A DNA stretch of 64,000 bases. Source: Anoxybacteroides tepidamans. GTDB lineage: Bacteria; Bacillota; Bacilli; Bacillales; Anoxybacillaceae. The DNA lies in assembly GCF_014201465.1 (NCBI RefSeq), contig NZ_JACHEP010000011.1:32382-96381 (forward strand). The letters are read 5' to 3'. The notes beneath the pieces are model-generated. The model was not told the origin of the DNA, did no database searches, and saw nothing but the letters and a program-made list of their open reading frames with translations. Positions 55,148 to 63,972 of the stretch are shown here, piece by piece. The number at the start of each line of letters is the position of its first letter. Within the stretch, counting starts at the first letter, position 1. A program made the translations under genes and the position numbers.

Positions 55148-55747
55148 ATGAAACGAATTGTCGGGGCGATTCTTGCTGGCGGTCAGTCGCGCCGCTTCGG
55201 CAGTCCGAAAGCGTTTGCTAAACAAAATGGGGTCTATTTTTTTCAACGTGCCGTAGAGGCGTTGCGCCCGTTTGTCCAAGAGCTGTATATTGTCAGCCAT
55301 CCCGCGCTTGTTTCGCGCTTTCAGCAAGAAACGAGCGAAAAGGTCATTGTTGATGAACAAGTATATCGCGGCCAAGGTCCGCTGGCGGGGATTTATACGG
55401 TGATGAAACAAACGGAGGCGGAGTGGATATTTGTGCTTCCTTGCGATATGCCGTATATGCGTGCAAGCACGATCGGAAACATGGTTTCATACATTGACGC
55501 TTCGTTCGATATCGTCGTTTCCGCTCATTTCGGCCGCGTTCAGCCGCTTGTTGGCGCCTATCATCATCGGGTGATTGGCGACATCGAGCGACTGTTGAAA
55601 GCGGGAAATAACCGAATGTTTTGGTTGCTGGAAAAAAGCCGTGTCCGCTATGTAAAGGAAGAGGATTTTTTCGAAGATGAACGTGTCTTTCGCAACATCA
55701 ATCGTGCGGCAGAATATGACGATATTGTGACAGAAGATATGTTGTGA
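55148..55747 (+). CDS. mobA: Molybdenum cofactor guanylyltransferase MobA
   Basis: Attaches GMP to molybdopterin to form the MGD cofactor used by nitrate reductase and related enzymes. The 199-residue protein has the nucleotide-binding N-terminus GAILAGGQSRRFGSPKA, VDEQVYRGQGPLAGIYTVM and PCDMPYMR with the metal-binding Asp. ATG 55148 follows GGGAGTGAGCAAC. It belongs with moaA and modABC in this island. The next gene starts 60 bases on. Confidence 0.92.
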   Translation: MKRIVGAILAGGQSRRFGSPKAFAKQNGVYFFQRAVEALRPFVQELYIVSHPALVSRFQQETSEKVIVDEQVYRGQGPLAGIYTVMKQTEAEWIFVLPCDMPYMRASTIGNMVSYIDASFDIVVSAHFGRVQPLVGAYHHRVIGDIERLLKAGNNRMFWLLEKSRVRYVKEEDFFEDERVFRNINRAAEYDDIVTEDML

Positions 55748-55807
55748 TGAACGTCACACGCATCCTTTCTCCTTATGTTTTACAATGGGAACAAGGAGGG
55801 GGAAGCT

Positions 55808-56908
55808 GTGCGAGACTTTCAACAAAATCCATTTATCGTGATTTGGGAGCTGACGAGAGCCTGTCAGTTAAAATGTCTTCATTGCCGGGCGGAAGCGCAA
55901 TATCATCGCGACCCGCGCGAATTGACGTTTGAGGAAGGCGAAAAATTAGTCGATGACATTTATGACATGGATCAGCCGCTGCTTGTATTTACAGGCGGGG
56001 ATCCGCTCATGCGTCCAGATGTATATGATATTGCGAAATATGCGATTGATAAAGGGTTGCGCGTCTCGATGACACCAAGCGCGACGCCCAACGTGACGAA
56101 AGAGGCGATTCGTAAGGCAAAAGAGGTAGGATTGGCGCGCTGGGCGTTCAGCTTGGACGGGCCGACGGCTGAAATTCACGATCATTTTCGCGGAACGAGC
56201 GGATCATTTGATTTAACGATGAAAGCGATTCAATATTTGCATGAATTAGAGATTCCGGTGCAAATTAATACGGTCATCTCTCGATATAATGTTCATGTAT
56301 TAGATGAAATGGTTGAACTTGTTGAAAAGCTGCAATGTGTGCTTTGGAGCGTCTTTTTCCTCGTGCCGACGGGACGAGGAAAAGAAACGGACATGATTTC
56401 GCCAGTAGAACATGAAAAAGTATTTCATTGGCTATATGAAACAAGTAAGCGCGTACCGTTTGACATTAAAACGACGGCAGGGCAACATTACCGCCGCGTT
56501 GTTTTGCAGCAAAAAATGCGCGAAAAACAAACAACAGGCGAAATTCGCTATGAAGATGTGCTGATGAAAGGGCTCAACGGCCAAGTCGACGGGCTTGGGC
56601 GCGCGCCAAAAGGGGTCAATGACGGCAACGGGTTCGTTTTTATTTCCCATATTGGCGACGTTTATCCGAGCGGCTTGTTGCCAGTGAAAGCAGGGAACGT
56701 ACGAGAAACGCCGCTCGCTGAAATTTATCGTAACTCCCCAATTTTTCAAGACTTGCGCAACCCAGACAAATACAAAGGAAAGTGCGGCGTCTGTGAATTT
56801 CGCTACGTTTGCGGCGGATCGCGCTCACGGGCATATGCGGTCACCGGCGACTATTTAGAAAGCGAACCGTTTTGCGTTTACATTCCAAAAGCATGGCGAA
56901 AAAGCTGA
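55808..56908 (+). CDS. Radical SAM/SPASM domain protein (probably TIGR04053-like)
   Basis: A 366-residue radical SAM enzyme. The SAM-binding 4Fe-4S motif is RACQLKCLHCRAE (CxxxCxxC, about residues 17-24), followed by FTGGDPLMRPD and FSLDGPTAEIHD. The C-terminal SPASM-type cysteine set is CGVCEFRYVCGGSRSRA...CVY. It begins at GTG 55808 behind AAGGAGGGGGAAGCT; the ATG at 55775 lies before that site. Relatives include the heme d1/siroheme decarboxylation enzymes NirJ and AhbC/D, and TIGR04053 proteins of unknown function. The position between mobA and narK suggests a role in anaerobic respiration, such as heme or cofactor maturation, but the substrate is unknown. Confidence 0.88.
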   Translation: MRDFQQNPFIVIWELTRACQLKCLHCRAEAQYHRDPRELTFEEGEKLVDDIYDMDQPLLVFTGGDPLMRPDVYDIAKYAIDKGLRVSMTPSATPNVTKEAIRKAKEVGLARWAFSLDGPTAEIHDHFRGTSGSFDLTMKAIQYLHELEIPVQINTVISRYNVHVLDEMVELVEKLQCVLWSVFFLVPTGRGKETDMISPVEHEKVFHWLYETSKRVPFDIKTTAGQHYRRVVLQQKMREKQTTGEIRYEDVLMKGLNGQVDGLGRAPKGVNDGNGFVFISHIGDVYPSGLLPVKAGNVRETPLAEIYRNSPIFQDLRNPDKYKGKCGVCEFRYVCGGSRSRAYAVTGDYLESEPFCVYIPKAWRKS

Positions 56909-56932
56909 CTCAAAGAATGAGTCGGCTTTTTC
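56901..56932 (+). terminator. Terminator after radical SAM gene
   Basis: AAAGC-T-GACTC / GAGTC-G-GCTTT hairpin with TTTTTC tail. Confidence 0.8.
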
Positions 56933-56993
56933 TATGTAATTATGGAGATAAGCGAACGATCTATTTTTTACAATTCTATGACACTGTCAAATT

Positions 56994-57009
56994 TGTGATA
57001 AACCTCACA
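56994..57009. promoter_or_regulatory. FNR box of narK
   Basis: Perfect TGTGA-TAAACC-TCACA. A -10 TATGAT at 57031-57036 predicts a start at about 57043, placing the box centre at -41.5, the class II activator position for FNR/CRP proteins. Confidence 0.8.
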
Positions 57010-57095
57010 AAAAATTTTTCTGAAGTTCGCTATGATGAAATCAACAACACCTAGGTTTGTTGTAGGACCATACACGACGAGAGGAGATGAATCGT

Positions 57096-58441
57096 ATGAG
57101 TCAGCCAGCAAAAACGTTCTTACAAAATGAAAATATGGCGCCGAAGAAAAAAGGACGAATCGGTTCGTATTGGAACCCGGAAGATCCGGTGTTTTGGGAG
57201 AAAGAAGGAAAGAAGCATGCTCGGCGCAACCTTTGGATTTCTGTTCCGACATTCTTGCCTTTATCGTTTGGCAAATTTGGTCGGTCGTCGCTGCAAGGTT
57301 AAATGATATCGGTTTCCATTTTACGCAAGGACAATTGTTCACATTGGCAGCGATTCCAGGATTAGTCGGGGCTACGCTCCGCTTTGTGTATACGTTTGCT
57401 GTCGGTACATTTGGCGGCAGAAACTGGACGGTGTTTTCGACAGGAATTTTGCTCATTCCGGCGATTGGAGTAGGAATGGCGGTACAAAATCCGGAGACTC
57501 CATATTGGGTGATGCTGTTGCTTGCGGCGCTTTGCGGTCTTGGTGGCGGAAACTTTTCGTCCGCGCTTGCGAACATTAGCTTCTTTTATCCGAAAAAAGA
57601 AAAAGGAACAGCGCTTGGCATTAACGGCGGGTTAGGTAATATGGGGGTATCGGTCGTTCAATTCGTTACTCCGCTCATTGTCACAGCAGGTGTGTTTGGG
57701 GCAATCGGCGGCGAAGCGCAAGTGTTGGACGATGGAACAGAAGTATGGTTACAAAACGCAGCATTCATTTGGGTCATTCCAATCGTTGTATTCACAATTA
57801 TCGCTTATTTTGGAATGGATAATCTTCCGAACGCGAAACAGTCGGTTGCCGAACAGTTCGTCATCGTTAAACGGAAACATATGTGGATTATGACATGGTT
57901 ATATATCGCCACATTCGGTTCGTTTATCGGTTACGCAGCTGCGTTTCCGCTTTTATTAAAATCACAGTTTCCTGAACATGTATCGCTCGCCTTTTTAGGT
58001 GCCTTTTTAGCGGCAGCCGCTCGTCCGGTCGGTGGATGGTTGTCTGACAAACTTGGCGGCGCACGCGTGACAACATACGTCATCATTACAATGGGGCTTG
58101 GGGCAGCCGCTGTTATGTACTTTACAACAGAAAAACAATTTGCCGGCTTTTTAATTTCGTTCTTAATCTTGTTTATATTTATAGCGGCAGGTGCAGGTTC
58201 AGGTTCAACGTTCCAAATGATCCCGATCATCTTCCCACCGAAAGAAGCAGCACCGGTGCTTGGCTTTACCGCAGCGTTTGCCGCATACGGTTCGTTCTTT
58301 ATTCCGAAATTGTTCGGATGGGCGGCGCAAAGTACAGGAACACCAATTACCGCATTTTATTTCTTCATTGCATTTTATGTTGTATCTTTCGTTTTAAACT
58401 GGTACTATTATGCTAGAAAGAATGCGGAAGTGAAATGTTAA
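57096..58441 (+). pseudogene. narK: Nitrate/nitrite transporter NarK, frameshifted
   Basis: An MFS nitrate/nitrite porter. The N-terminal part (from ATG 57096, behind GAGGAG) reads normally to ISVPTF and then runs out of frame to a stop at 57300. The remaining protein continues in another frame as LAFIVWQIWSVVAARLNDIGF up to 58441, with the expected motifs (ALCGLGGGNFSSALANISFF, NGGLGNMGVS). Loss of one T near 57252 explains the shift. Without it the protein would be about 448 residues with 12 transmembrane segments. An FNR box sits at -41.5. A terminator follows. A sequencing error is possible. Confidence 0.87.
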
Positions 58442-58450
58442 GAAGAGAAG

Positions 58451-58482
58451 GGAATATCTTAAAAAGATATTCCCTTTTTTTC
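58451..58482 (+). terminator. Terminator after narK
   Basis: 11-bp stem GGGAATATCTT / AAGATATTCCC with TTTTTTT. modA starts only 26 bases further on, so modABC relies on read-through or on a promoter inside this region. Confidence 0.9.
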
Positions 58483-58507
58483 GAACGGCGGCAGAGGGGG
58501 AAATAGC

Positions 58508-59263
58508 TTGCGAAGAGGAATTATTTTTATCATGCTTTTGAGTTTGCTTATGAGTGGATGCGGTGCAAAAAACGAACCGTCCACGTTGAAAGTTGCAGCG
58601 GCTGCTGATTTAACGCTTGCCTTTCAAGAAATCGGAAAGCGGTTTGAAGCGAAGACGGGGACGCCGGTCGTTTTTTCGTTCGGTTCGACCGGACAGCTGG
58701 CGGAACAAATCAAAAACGGCGCTCCGTTTGATGTATTTGCGGCAGCCAATGTTCAAGCAATTGATGAGTTAAAAAAGGAACATCTTATTTTAGAGGGGAC
58801 GGAGCATGTTTACGCCTTTGGCAGAATTGGCATCGCTGCAAAATCGGATATTTCTGTCCGTACGCTGAACGATTTGTTAAAGGAAAACGTAAAAAAAATC
58901 GCGATTGCCAATCCCGATCATGCCCCTTACGGATTAGCGGCGAAGCAGGCGTTGCAAAAAGCAGGAATTTGGGAACAAGTAAAGAACAAACTAGTTTATG
59001 GAAAAAATATTGCTGATACGTTGGCTTACGTGGAATCGGGAAACGCTGAGGCGGGAATTGTGGCGCTTTCTCTCGTCAAAACGAGCGACGTTCATTTTCA
59101 GCTTATTAATGAAGCGATGCATGAGCCAATTCAGCAAGCGGTTGCGGTAATGAAAGCAACGAAACATCGAGAAGCAGCGAAGCAGTTTGTCGCCTTTTTA
59201 AACAGTTCGGAAGGTCGGGAAATTATGAAGAAATACGGATTTTCGATTCCGAAGGAGCAATGA
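58508..59263 (+). CDS. modA: Molybdate-binding lipoprotein ModA
   Basis: Extracytoplasmic molybdate receptor of the ModABC importer. It is 251 residues, with a lipoprotein signal and lipobox near LMSGC (Cys about 18). Family motifs: VAAAADLTLAFQEIGKRFE, FSFGSTGQLAEQIKNGAPFDVF and ANPDHAPYGLAAKQAL. It starts at TTG 58508, nine bases from AGAGGGGG. The stop overlaps the modB ATG by four bases. Molybdate supply fits the neighbouring moco genes. Confidence 0.93.
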   Translation: MRRGIIFIMLLSLLMSGCGAKNEPSTLKVAAAADLTLAFQEIGKRFEAKTGTPVVFSFGSTGQLAEQIKNGAPFDVFAAANVQAIDELKKEHLILEGTEHVYAFGRIGIAAKSDISVRTLNDLLKENVKKIAIANPDHAPYGLAAKQALQKAGIWEQVKNKLVYGKNIADTLAYVESGNAEAGIVALSLVKTSDVHFQLINEAMHEPIQQAVAVMKATKHREAAKQFVAFLNSSEGREIMKKYGFSIPKEQ

Positions 59264-59964
59264 TTGTGGAACCGCTCAATTTATTTCCGTTCTTTTTATC
59301 GTTAAAAGTAGCGGTAGCGGCGACGGGGCTTGCTGCCGTGATCGGCATACCGCTCGCTTACTATTTAAGCCGTTCGCGCGGAAAAATCGCTGACTTCGTC
59401 GATACGTTGACGACATTGCCGGTTATTTTACCACCGACGGTACTCGGGTATTATTTGCTCGTTTTGCTTGGACGGCAAAGCCCGATCGGAAAATTTGTTG
59501 AGGAAACGTTCGGAACGACGCTTGTGTTTACGCCGCTAGGGGCGGTGATCGCCGCATTTGTAGTAGCTGTGCCGTTTTTAATTAAATCGGCGCGCGCTGC
59601 TTTTGCCAGTATTGATCCTAATTTGATCCGTGCCGCCAAAGTATTGGGTCGCTCAGACTGGAATATTTTTTTGGTTGTCATTCTTCCGCTTTCTTGGCGC
59701 GGCGTAGCGTCTGGGCTAATGCTTGTATTTGCACGGGCGCTCGGCGATTTCGGCGCAACGTTAATGGTCGCCGGAAACATTCCGAACGAAACGTTGACGA
59801 TGCCGGTGGCGATTTACGACGCATTGCTTGCCGGCAACCATCGGTTAGCGAATGCGCTTGTCATGATTATGACGGTCGTGTCCGTGTCGCTGTTGTATAT
59901 GATGAAACGCGTCGAGAAGCGGATGATTCGAGGGGATGGATCGCATGCTGCACGTAAAGATTAA
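59260..59964 (+). CDS. modB: Molybdate ABC transporter permease ModB
   Basis: A 234-residue permease with about five transmembrane segments. The EAA loop is RAAKVLGRSDWNIFLVVILPL near residue 125, followed by ALGDFGATLMVAGNIP, typical of ModB. It overlaps modA by four bases and modC by 20. A GTG at 59266 is an alternative start. It forms the membrane channel for molybdate with ModC. Confidence 0.93.
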   Translation: MIVEPLNLFPFFLSLKVAVAATGLAAVIGIPLAYYLSRSRGKIADFVDTLTTLPVILPPTVLGYYLLVLLGRQSPIGKFVEETFGTTLVFTPLGAVIAAFVVAVPFLIKSARAAFASIDPNLIRAAKVLGRSDWNIFLVVILPLSWRGVASGLMLVFARALGDFGATLMVAGNIPNETLTMPVAIYDALLAGNHRLANALVMIMTVVSVSLLYMMKRVEKRMIRGDGSHAARKD

Positions 59965-60991
59965 AAAAGCGTTTCCTCATTTTATGCTAGATGTTGCGTT
60001 TACAGCAGAAAAGGGAATCACCGGCATTTTAGGTCCGTCCGGGTGCGGGAAAAGTTTGACATTGCAATGCATCGCTGGGTTAGAAACGCCAGATGAAGGC
60101 TTGATCGTGCTGAATGACCGTCCGTTTTTTGATTCAAGGCAACGAGTCAATGTGAAACCGAAAGATAGGAAAATTGGGTATATGTTTCAAAATTATGCGC
60201 TTTTTCCTCATTTAACCGTCCAGCAAAACATTGCGTTCGGACTGAAAGGAAAGCCGAAAGCGGAAATTGAGCAAAAAGTAGCTGAGATGATTAAGAAGAT
60301 AGGTTTACAAAATTATGAGCGTCATTATCCAGCTGAACTGTCTGGCGGGCAGCAGCAACGAGTCGCGTTAGCCCGGACGCTTATTGTCGAACCGGATGTG
60401 TTGCTGCTGGATGAGCCGTTCTCGGCGGTCGATCACTACATGAAACAAGCGCTTGAACAACAATTAATATCGTTTATTCAAGAGCATTTTACCGGCATCG
60501 TGCTGTTTGTGACACACAATATCGAAGAAGCGGATCGTTTATGTGATCGCATCATTATGTACCATGAAGGAAAAGTGATACAGTCAGGGCCGAAAGAAGA
60601 CGTTTTTGCTCGGCCGGTGAATGTGACGGCCGCGCGAATGATCGGATACGAAAACTTGTTTCCCGTCGATTCGATTGAACGGCGCCATGAAGGAATGGTC
60701 GCTTTCATTAATGGGATTGAATTGCTTGTAAAAGATGTAAATGTCCCGCCATCTCCTTTGTTTCTTAGCGTTCATGCGAATCATTTATTATTTGTGGAGG
60801 ATGATCGTCCGAATACGTTTGACTACGAAATCGTCCAAACTCGAACGCGAATGAATCATTTTGATGTAATGATTAAGACGGAACATTTTATGCTGCAGGC
60901 AACGGTTGCGAAAAAAGACTGGGACTCGCTTCTTGCAAGCAAGAAAAAGCTATATCTTCCGCCTGAGCACTTATTTTTTTTACAAGGATAA
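59945..60991 (+). CDS. modC: Molybdate ABC transporter ATP-binding protein ModC
   Basis: A 348-residue ATPase: Walker A GPSGCGKSLT near 33-42, signature LSGGQQQRVALART near 130, Walker B VLLLDEPFSAVD and H-loop FVTHNIEEA. A C-terminal regulatory domain of about 120 residues follows, without a clear full-length TOBE/Mop copy. ATG 59945 lies inside modB; ATG 59936 coincides with the ribosome binding site GAGGGG. The operon ends at a bidirectional terminator. Confidence 0.92.
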   Translation: MLHVKIKKAFPHFMLDVAFTAEKGITGILGPSGCGKSLTLQCIAGLETPDEGLIVLNDRPFFDSRQRVNVKPKDRKIGYMFQNYALFPHLTVQQNIAFGLKGKPKAEIEQKVAEMIKKIGLQNYERHYPAELSGGQQQRVALARTLIVEPDVLLLDEPFSAVDHYMKQALEQQLISFIQEHFTGIVLFVTHNIEEADRLCDRIIMYHEGKVIQSGPKEDVFARPVNVTAARMIGYENLFPVDSIERRHEGMVAFINGIELLVKDVNVPPSPLFLSVHANHLLFVEDDRPNTFDYEIVQTRTRMNHFDVMIKTEHFMLQATVAKKDWDSLLASKKKLYLPPEHLFFLQG

Positions 60992-60998
60992 AAAACAG

Positions 60999-61034
60999 AC
61001 TCCCCCACTTCGCTCGACTGATGAGAGGGGGAGT
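60999..61034. terminator. Bidirectional terminator modC / fnr
   Basis: ACTCCCCC / GGGGGAGT stem with a 20-base loop region between convergent genes. Confidence 0.75.
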
Positions 61035-61040
61035 AAACTT

Positions 61041-61751
61041 CTATTCGATGCGGCAAATTTCCACTGGGCAATTGTCGCATTGAACTTCCTTTTTCAAATA
61101 GTCGAGATCGTGAATCGTAATTTTTCCTTTAGACACGGAGATCACACCGTTTTGTTTTAATGAGTTCAGCATTCTATTGACGCTTTCTCTTGTCGTTCCG
61201 CAGAAGTTGGCTAAATCTTGATTTTTTAGCGGCAAGTCGATGAGAATGCTTCCGTTTTTTAAGCGAATGCCATAGCTGTTGCACATGCGGATGAGCGTCG
61301 AATAAAGCGCTCCTTTTTTGCCGTGCAAAATCAAATCACGAAATTTTGTTTGTGTGCGGCGGGCGTGATTGCTGAGCCATTGCATATATTCAAATGTGAG
61401 CGTCGGATTAAGAAGCAGCTGCTCTTCCAAATAATCTTTTTTAATCACTGCGACTTCGCCGTCTTCGATGACTTTTGCCGTCAATAAATATTTCGGTTCA
61501 TTTGTAAAAAGCGTTAGTTCTCCAATAATTTCTCCAACACTGCAAATGCGAAAGCACATTTCTTTCCTATTTTAGAAAATTTTTCCTGTTTGAATTTTGC
61601 CGGAAAGAATTAAGTACAGCTCGTTGGCGATCATCCCTTCTTGAAATAAAAACGTCCCTTTTTTTATTTTTTGTATATGGTTGGCCGAACGAAGCAGTTC
61701 TTTTAAATGAACAAACCGTTTCTTTTCTTCAAATGCTTGAAGTGCAGACAT
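61041..61751 (-). pseudogene. fnr: Anaerobic regulator Fnr with in-frame stop
   Basis: Aligned with B. subtilis Fnr, the reading frame runs from ATG 61751 (behind GAGGTGAAAGAA) to 61041 without a frameshift. It is interrupted by TAA at 61574-61572, where the family has Ser (KIF-stop-NRKEMCFRIC); a TCA to TAA change explains it. The rest is complete: helix-turn-helix TTRESVNRMLNSL and the C-terminal CDNCPVEIC cysteines that hold the 4Fe-4S cluster. Translation could restart at ATG 61559, giving a protein without the first strands of the sensor barrel. A perfect FNR box lies at -41.5. Loss of function, read-through or an error are all possible. Confidence 0.85.
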
Positions 61752-61796
61752 TTCTTTCACCTCGGTGGTGGTTGATGGAATGTTTTCTATATTATC

Positions 61797-61839
61797 ATTG
61801 TAAAAACAACAGTTTCGTGGAGATGTGAGGAATATCACA
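61797..61839 (-). promoter_or_regulatory. fnr promoter with FNR box
   Basis: Perfect TGTGA-GGAATA-TCACA at 61824-61839. On the minus strand a -10 TACAAT (61802-61797) predicts a start near 61790, putting the box at -41.5. This implies autoactivation. A single TGTGA half-site and two TGTCACA copies lie at 61846-61879. Confidence 0.65.
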
Positions 61840-61953
61840 CTATGCTGTGAAATGATAAAACTGTCACAGTAATGTCACAAATTCCATTTTAGATTTCGGT
61901 GCATCGTTTTTATGATAAGTATGGTATACTTACATTTAATACTGTTTTTTCAG

Positions 61954-61996
61954 TGTGAGCGATGTCACAGTGTCATGATGTGTCGTTTCATATAGT
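61954..61996 (+). promoter_or_regulatory. moaA promoter with FNR box
   Basis: Perfect TGTGA-GCGATG-TCACA at 61954-61969. -10 TATAGT (61991-61996) gives a start near 62003 and a box centre at -41.5. Confidence 0.75.
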
Positions 61997-62045
61997 AATA
62001 ATAGCCGTTTATTATAGAGAAATTATGTTGAAAAGAGGATGCGCT

Positions 62046-63068
62046 ATGAGCCAAACAAAGCCGGTTTTCGTTGACAAATGGAATCGTCCGTTGCGCGATT
62101 TGCGCATTTCCGTGACCGATCAATGCAATTTTCGCTGCGTCTATTGTATGCCGGCGGAAATTTTTGGACCAAATTTTCGCTTTTTACAGGAAGACGAGCT
62201 GTTAACGTTTGATGAGATGGTGCTCATTGCGGAAAGTTTTGCGGAATTAGGCGTGGAAAAAATTCGGATCACCGGCGGCGAGCCACTGCTAAGAAAAGAT
62301 TTGCCGTCGTTTATTGAACGGCTGACAACCATTCAAGGAATTCGCGATATCGCTTTAACGACGAACGGCGTTCATTTAGTCAAAATGGCAAAACCATTAA
62401 AAGAAGCGGGATTGCAGCGGGTGAACGTCAGTCTTGATGCGCTCGATGACGATGTGTTTAAAAAAATGAACGGCGTCGGAGTCGGTGTTCAGCCGATTTT
62501 AAAAGGAATTGCGGCAGCGAAAGAGGCAGGGCTTGTTGTCAAAGTGAATATGGTTGTCAAAAAAGGCTGGAACGATTCGCAAATTGTGCCGATGGCGAAG
62601 CATTTTAAGAAGGAAGGAATTGCGTTACGGTTTATTGAGTTTATGGATGTCGGGACGTCTAATGCTTGGGATTTATCGCAAGTGGTAACGAAAAAAGAGA
62701 TATATGAAGAAATTCAGGCCTTTCACCCTCTTGAGCCGGTAGAGCAAGCTTATTTTGGCGAAGTGGCGAGCCGGTATCGGTACGTCGGCACAAATACTGA
62801 AGTCGGATTTATTTCATCCGTGACGGAGTCGTTTTGCCAAAGCTGCACGAGGGCGCGCATTTCCGCGGATGGGACGCTTTATACGTGCCTGTTTGCGACG
62901 GAAGGAGTTTCGTTAAAGCAATTGTTGCGGCAAGGAGCGGACAAAGCGGCGCTCAAGCAACTGGTGATCGATACGTGGAAAAAAAGAACGGACCGCTATT
63001 CCGATGAGAGAACGGAACAAACAGCGAAAATGCGGAAAAAAATCGAAATGTCGTATATTGGTGGATGA
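62046..63068 (+). CDS. moaA: GTP 3',8-cyclase MoaA
   Basis: Radical SAM enzyme for the first step of molybdopterin synthesis. The 340-residue protein has the N-terminal cluster motif CNFRCVYC (about 27-34) and [11 protein letters not shown]. The C-terminal cluster is [20 protein letters not shown]. The usual terminal GG is present (SYIGG), which is required for activity in the family. ATG 62046 follows AAAAGAGGATGCGCT; an earlier in-frame ATG at 62025 lacks a site. The FNR box indicates anaerobic induction. The partner MoaC is not in the window. Confidence 0.95.
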   Translation: MSQTKPVFVDKWNRPLRDLRISVTDQCNFRCVYCMPAEIFGPNFRFLQEDELLTFDEMVLIAESFAELGVEKIRITGGEPLLRKDLPSFIERLTTIQGIRDIALTTNGVHLVKMAKPLKEAGLQRVNVSLDALDDDVFKKMNGVGVGVQPILKGIAAAKEAGLVVKVNMVVKKGWNDSQIVPMAKHFKKEGIALRFIEFMDVGTSNAWDLSQVVTKKEIYEEIQAFHPLEPVEQAYFGEVASRYRYVGTNTEVGFISSVTESFCQSCTRARISADGTLYTCLFATEGVSLKQLLRQGADKAALKQLVIDTWKKRTDRYSDERTEQTAKMRKKIEMSYIGG

Positions 63069-63074
63069 AAAACA

Positions 63075-63105
63075 GGATCGCTTTTATAGAGCGATCCCAT
63101 TTTTT
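63075..63105. terminator. Terminator moaA / scdA
   Basis: GGATCGCT / AGCGATCC hairpin followed by ATTTTTT between convergent genes. Confidence 0.85.
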
Positions 63106-63106
63106 A

Positions 63107-63805
63107 CTAATTACCAAGGATGCGCGAAAAGAGAACGTTGTTTTCGAGATGAATATGGATAAATAAATCTTTTTCTAACGCTTCAAGCCGATTGTACACA
63201 AGCTGGTACGTTCCGCACGCATCAGCAGGCGGTGTGAAGTCGTTGGTGATTTCGCGAATTTCTTTGATGAGATCTCCCGCTGTATCATGTTCGGCTACAA
63301 GTTCACCAATGGCTTGTTTCATTGCTTGTTCGTTTTTTTCTGTCGGATGTTGCTCAAATTGGATAATGAGCGGAAACGCTTTTGTTTCTTCTTTTATTAA
63401 ATGCTGTTCTAATTCTGTCTTTAAATCGCTGAACAGCTTGTGCACTTTGACTAAATGTGGCTGTTCTGGTCCGTGGACGCGCAATACTTTTGTGACATAC
63501 GGGCTAAGCTGCGGCAATTCTTCCATTAAAAAACGGTGATGTTTTTGGATAATGTGGTCAATCAGTTCTGTATACGATGCTTCAAGCCAGTTTTTTTCAG
63601 TTTTTTCAAGTGACTGCTGGTACATTTCTTGCAGTTGTTGTAATATGTCTTCAACCGGTAAATTTTTCGCGGCTAGTGCCTCTTTTAGCGGACGGTTTCC
63701 TCCGCAACAAAAATCGATTTTATATGTTTGAAACAAATCGCTTGCTTTAGGAAAAATTGCGACGATTTCACCGACAGTCGATTGCGCTGTAAACATTTTT
63801 TCCAT
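63107..63805 (-). CDS. scdA: Iron-sulfur cluster repair di-iron protein ScdA/Ric
   Basis: A 232-residue protein that repairs Fe-S clusters after nitric oxide or oxidative damage. The N-terminal DUF542 domain carries the paired cysteines DFCCGGNRPL near residue 32. The hemerythrin domain (about 80-230) supplies the di-iron His/Glu ligands (HHRFLMEELP, HLIKEETKAFP, HDTAGDL, HIHLENNVLF). GGAGGGTTAAAT precedes the ATG. Its place beside moaA, Fnr and DUF2249 genes fits a nitrosative-stress role. No perfect FNR box was found in its upstream 165 bases. Confidence 0.93.
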   Translation of the reverse strand: MEKMFTAQSTVGEIVAIFPKASDLFQTYKIDFCCGGNRPLKEALAAKNLPVEDILQQLQEMYQQSLEKTEKNWLEASYTELIDHIIQKHHRFLMEELPQLSPYVTKVLRVHGPEQPHLVKVHKLFSDLKTELEQHLIKEETKAFPLIIQFEQHPTEKNEQAMKQAIGELVAEHDTAGDLIKEIREITNDFTPPADACGTYQLVYNRLEALEKDLFIHIHLENNVLFSRILGN

Positions 63806-63899
63806 ATTTAACCCTCCATTTGCTTTTTGGTACTGTCAAAAGTTTTAAAGACATACCCTTGATTTTTGTTGATTTTACGCAATCAATGATAAAAAAAGC

Positions 63900-63933
63900 T
63901 TGCCCCCCCTGTTGTTTGCGGTATGATTGAGGT
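63900..63933 (+). promoter_or_regulatory. Possible promoter at right edge
   Basis: TTGCCC, a 16-base spacer and TATGAT precede the reading frame starting at 63973. GGTAAC (63931-63936) and GTTACC (63975-63980) form an inverted repeat across the leader. Confidence 0.35.
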
Positions 63934-63972
63934 AACGACACACACAACCACCCAAACAAAGGAGTGACAAGC

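Noticed and set aside
57170..57255. Alternative N-terminus for the narK second frame
   Set aside because: It reads the wrong frame of a region whose other frame encodes the conserved NarK N-terminus, so it is an artefact of the frameshift.
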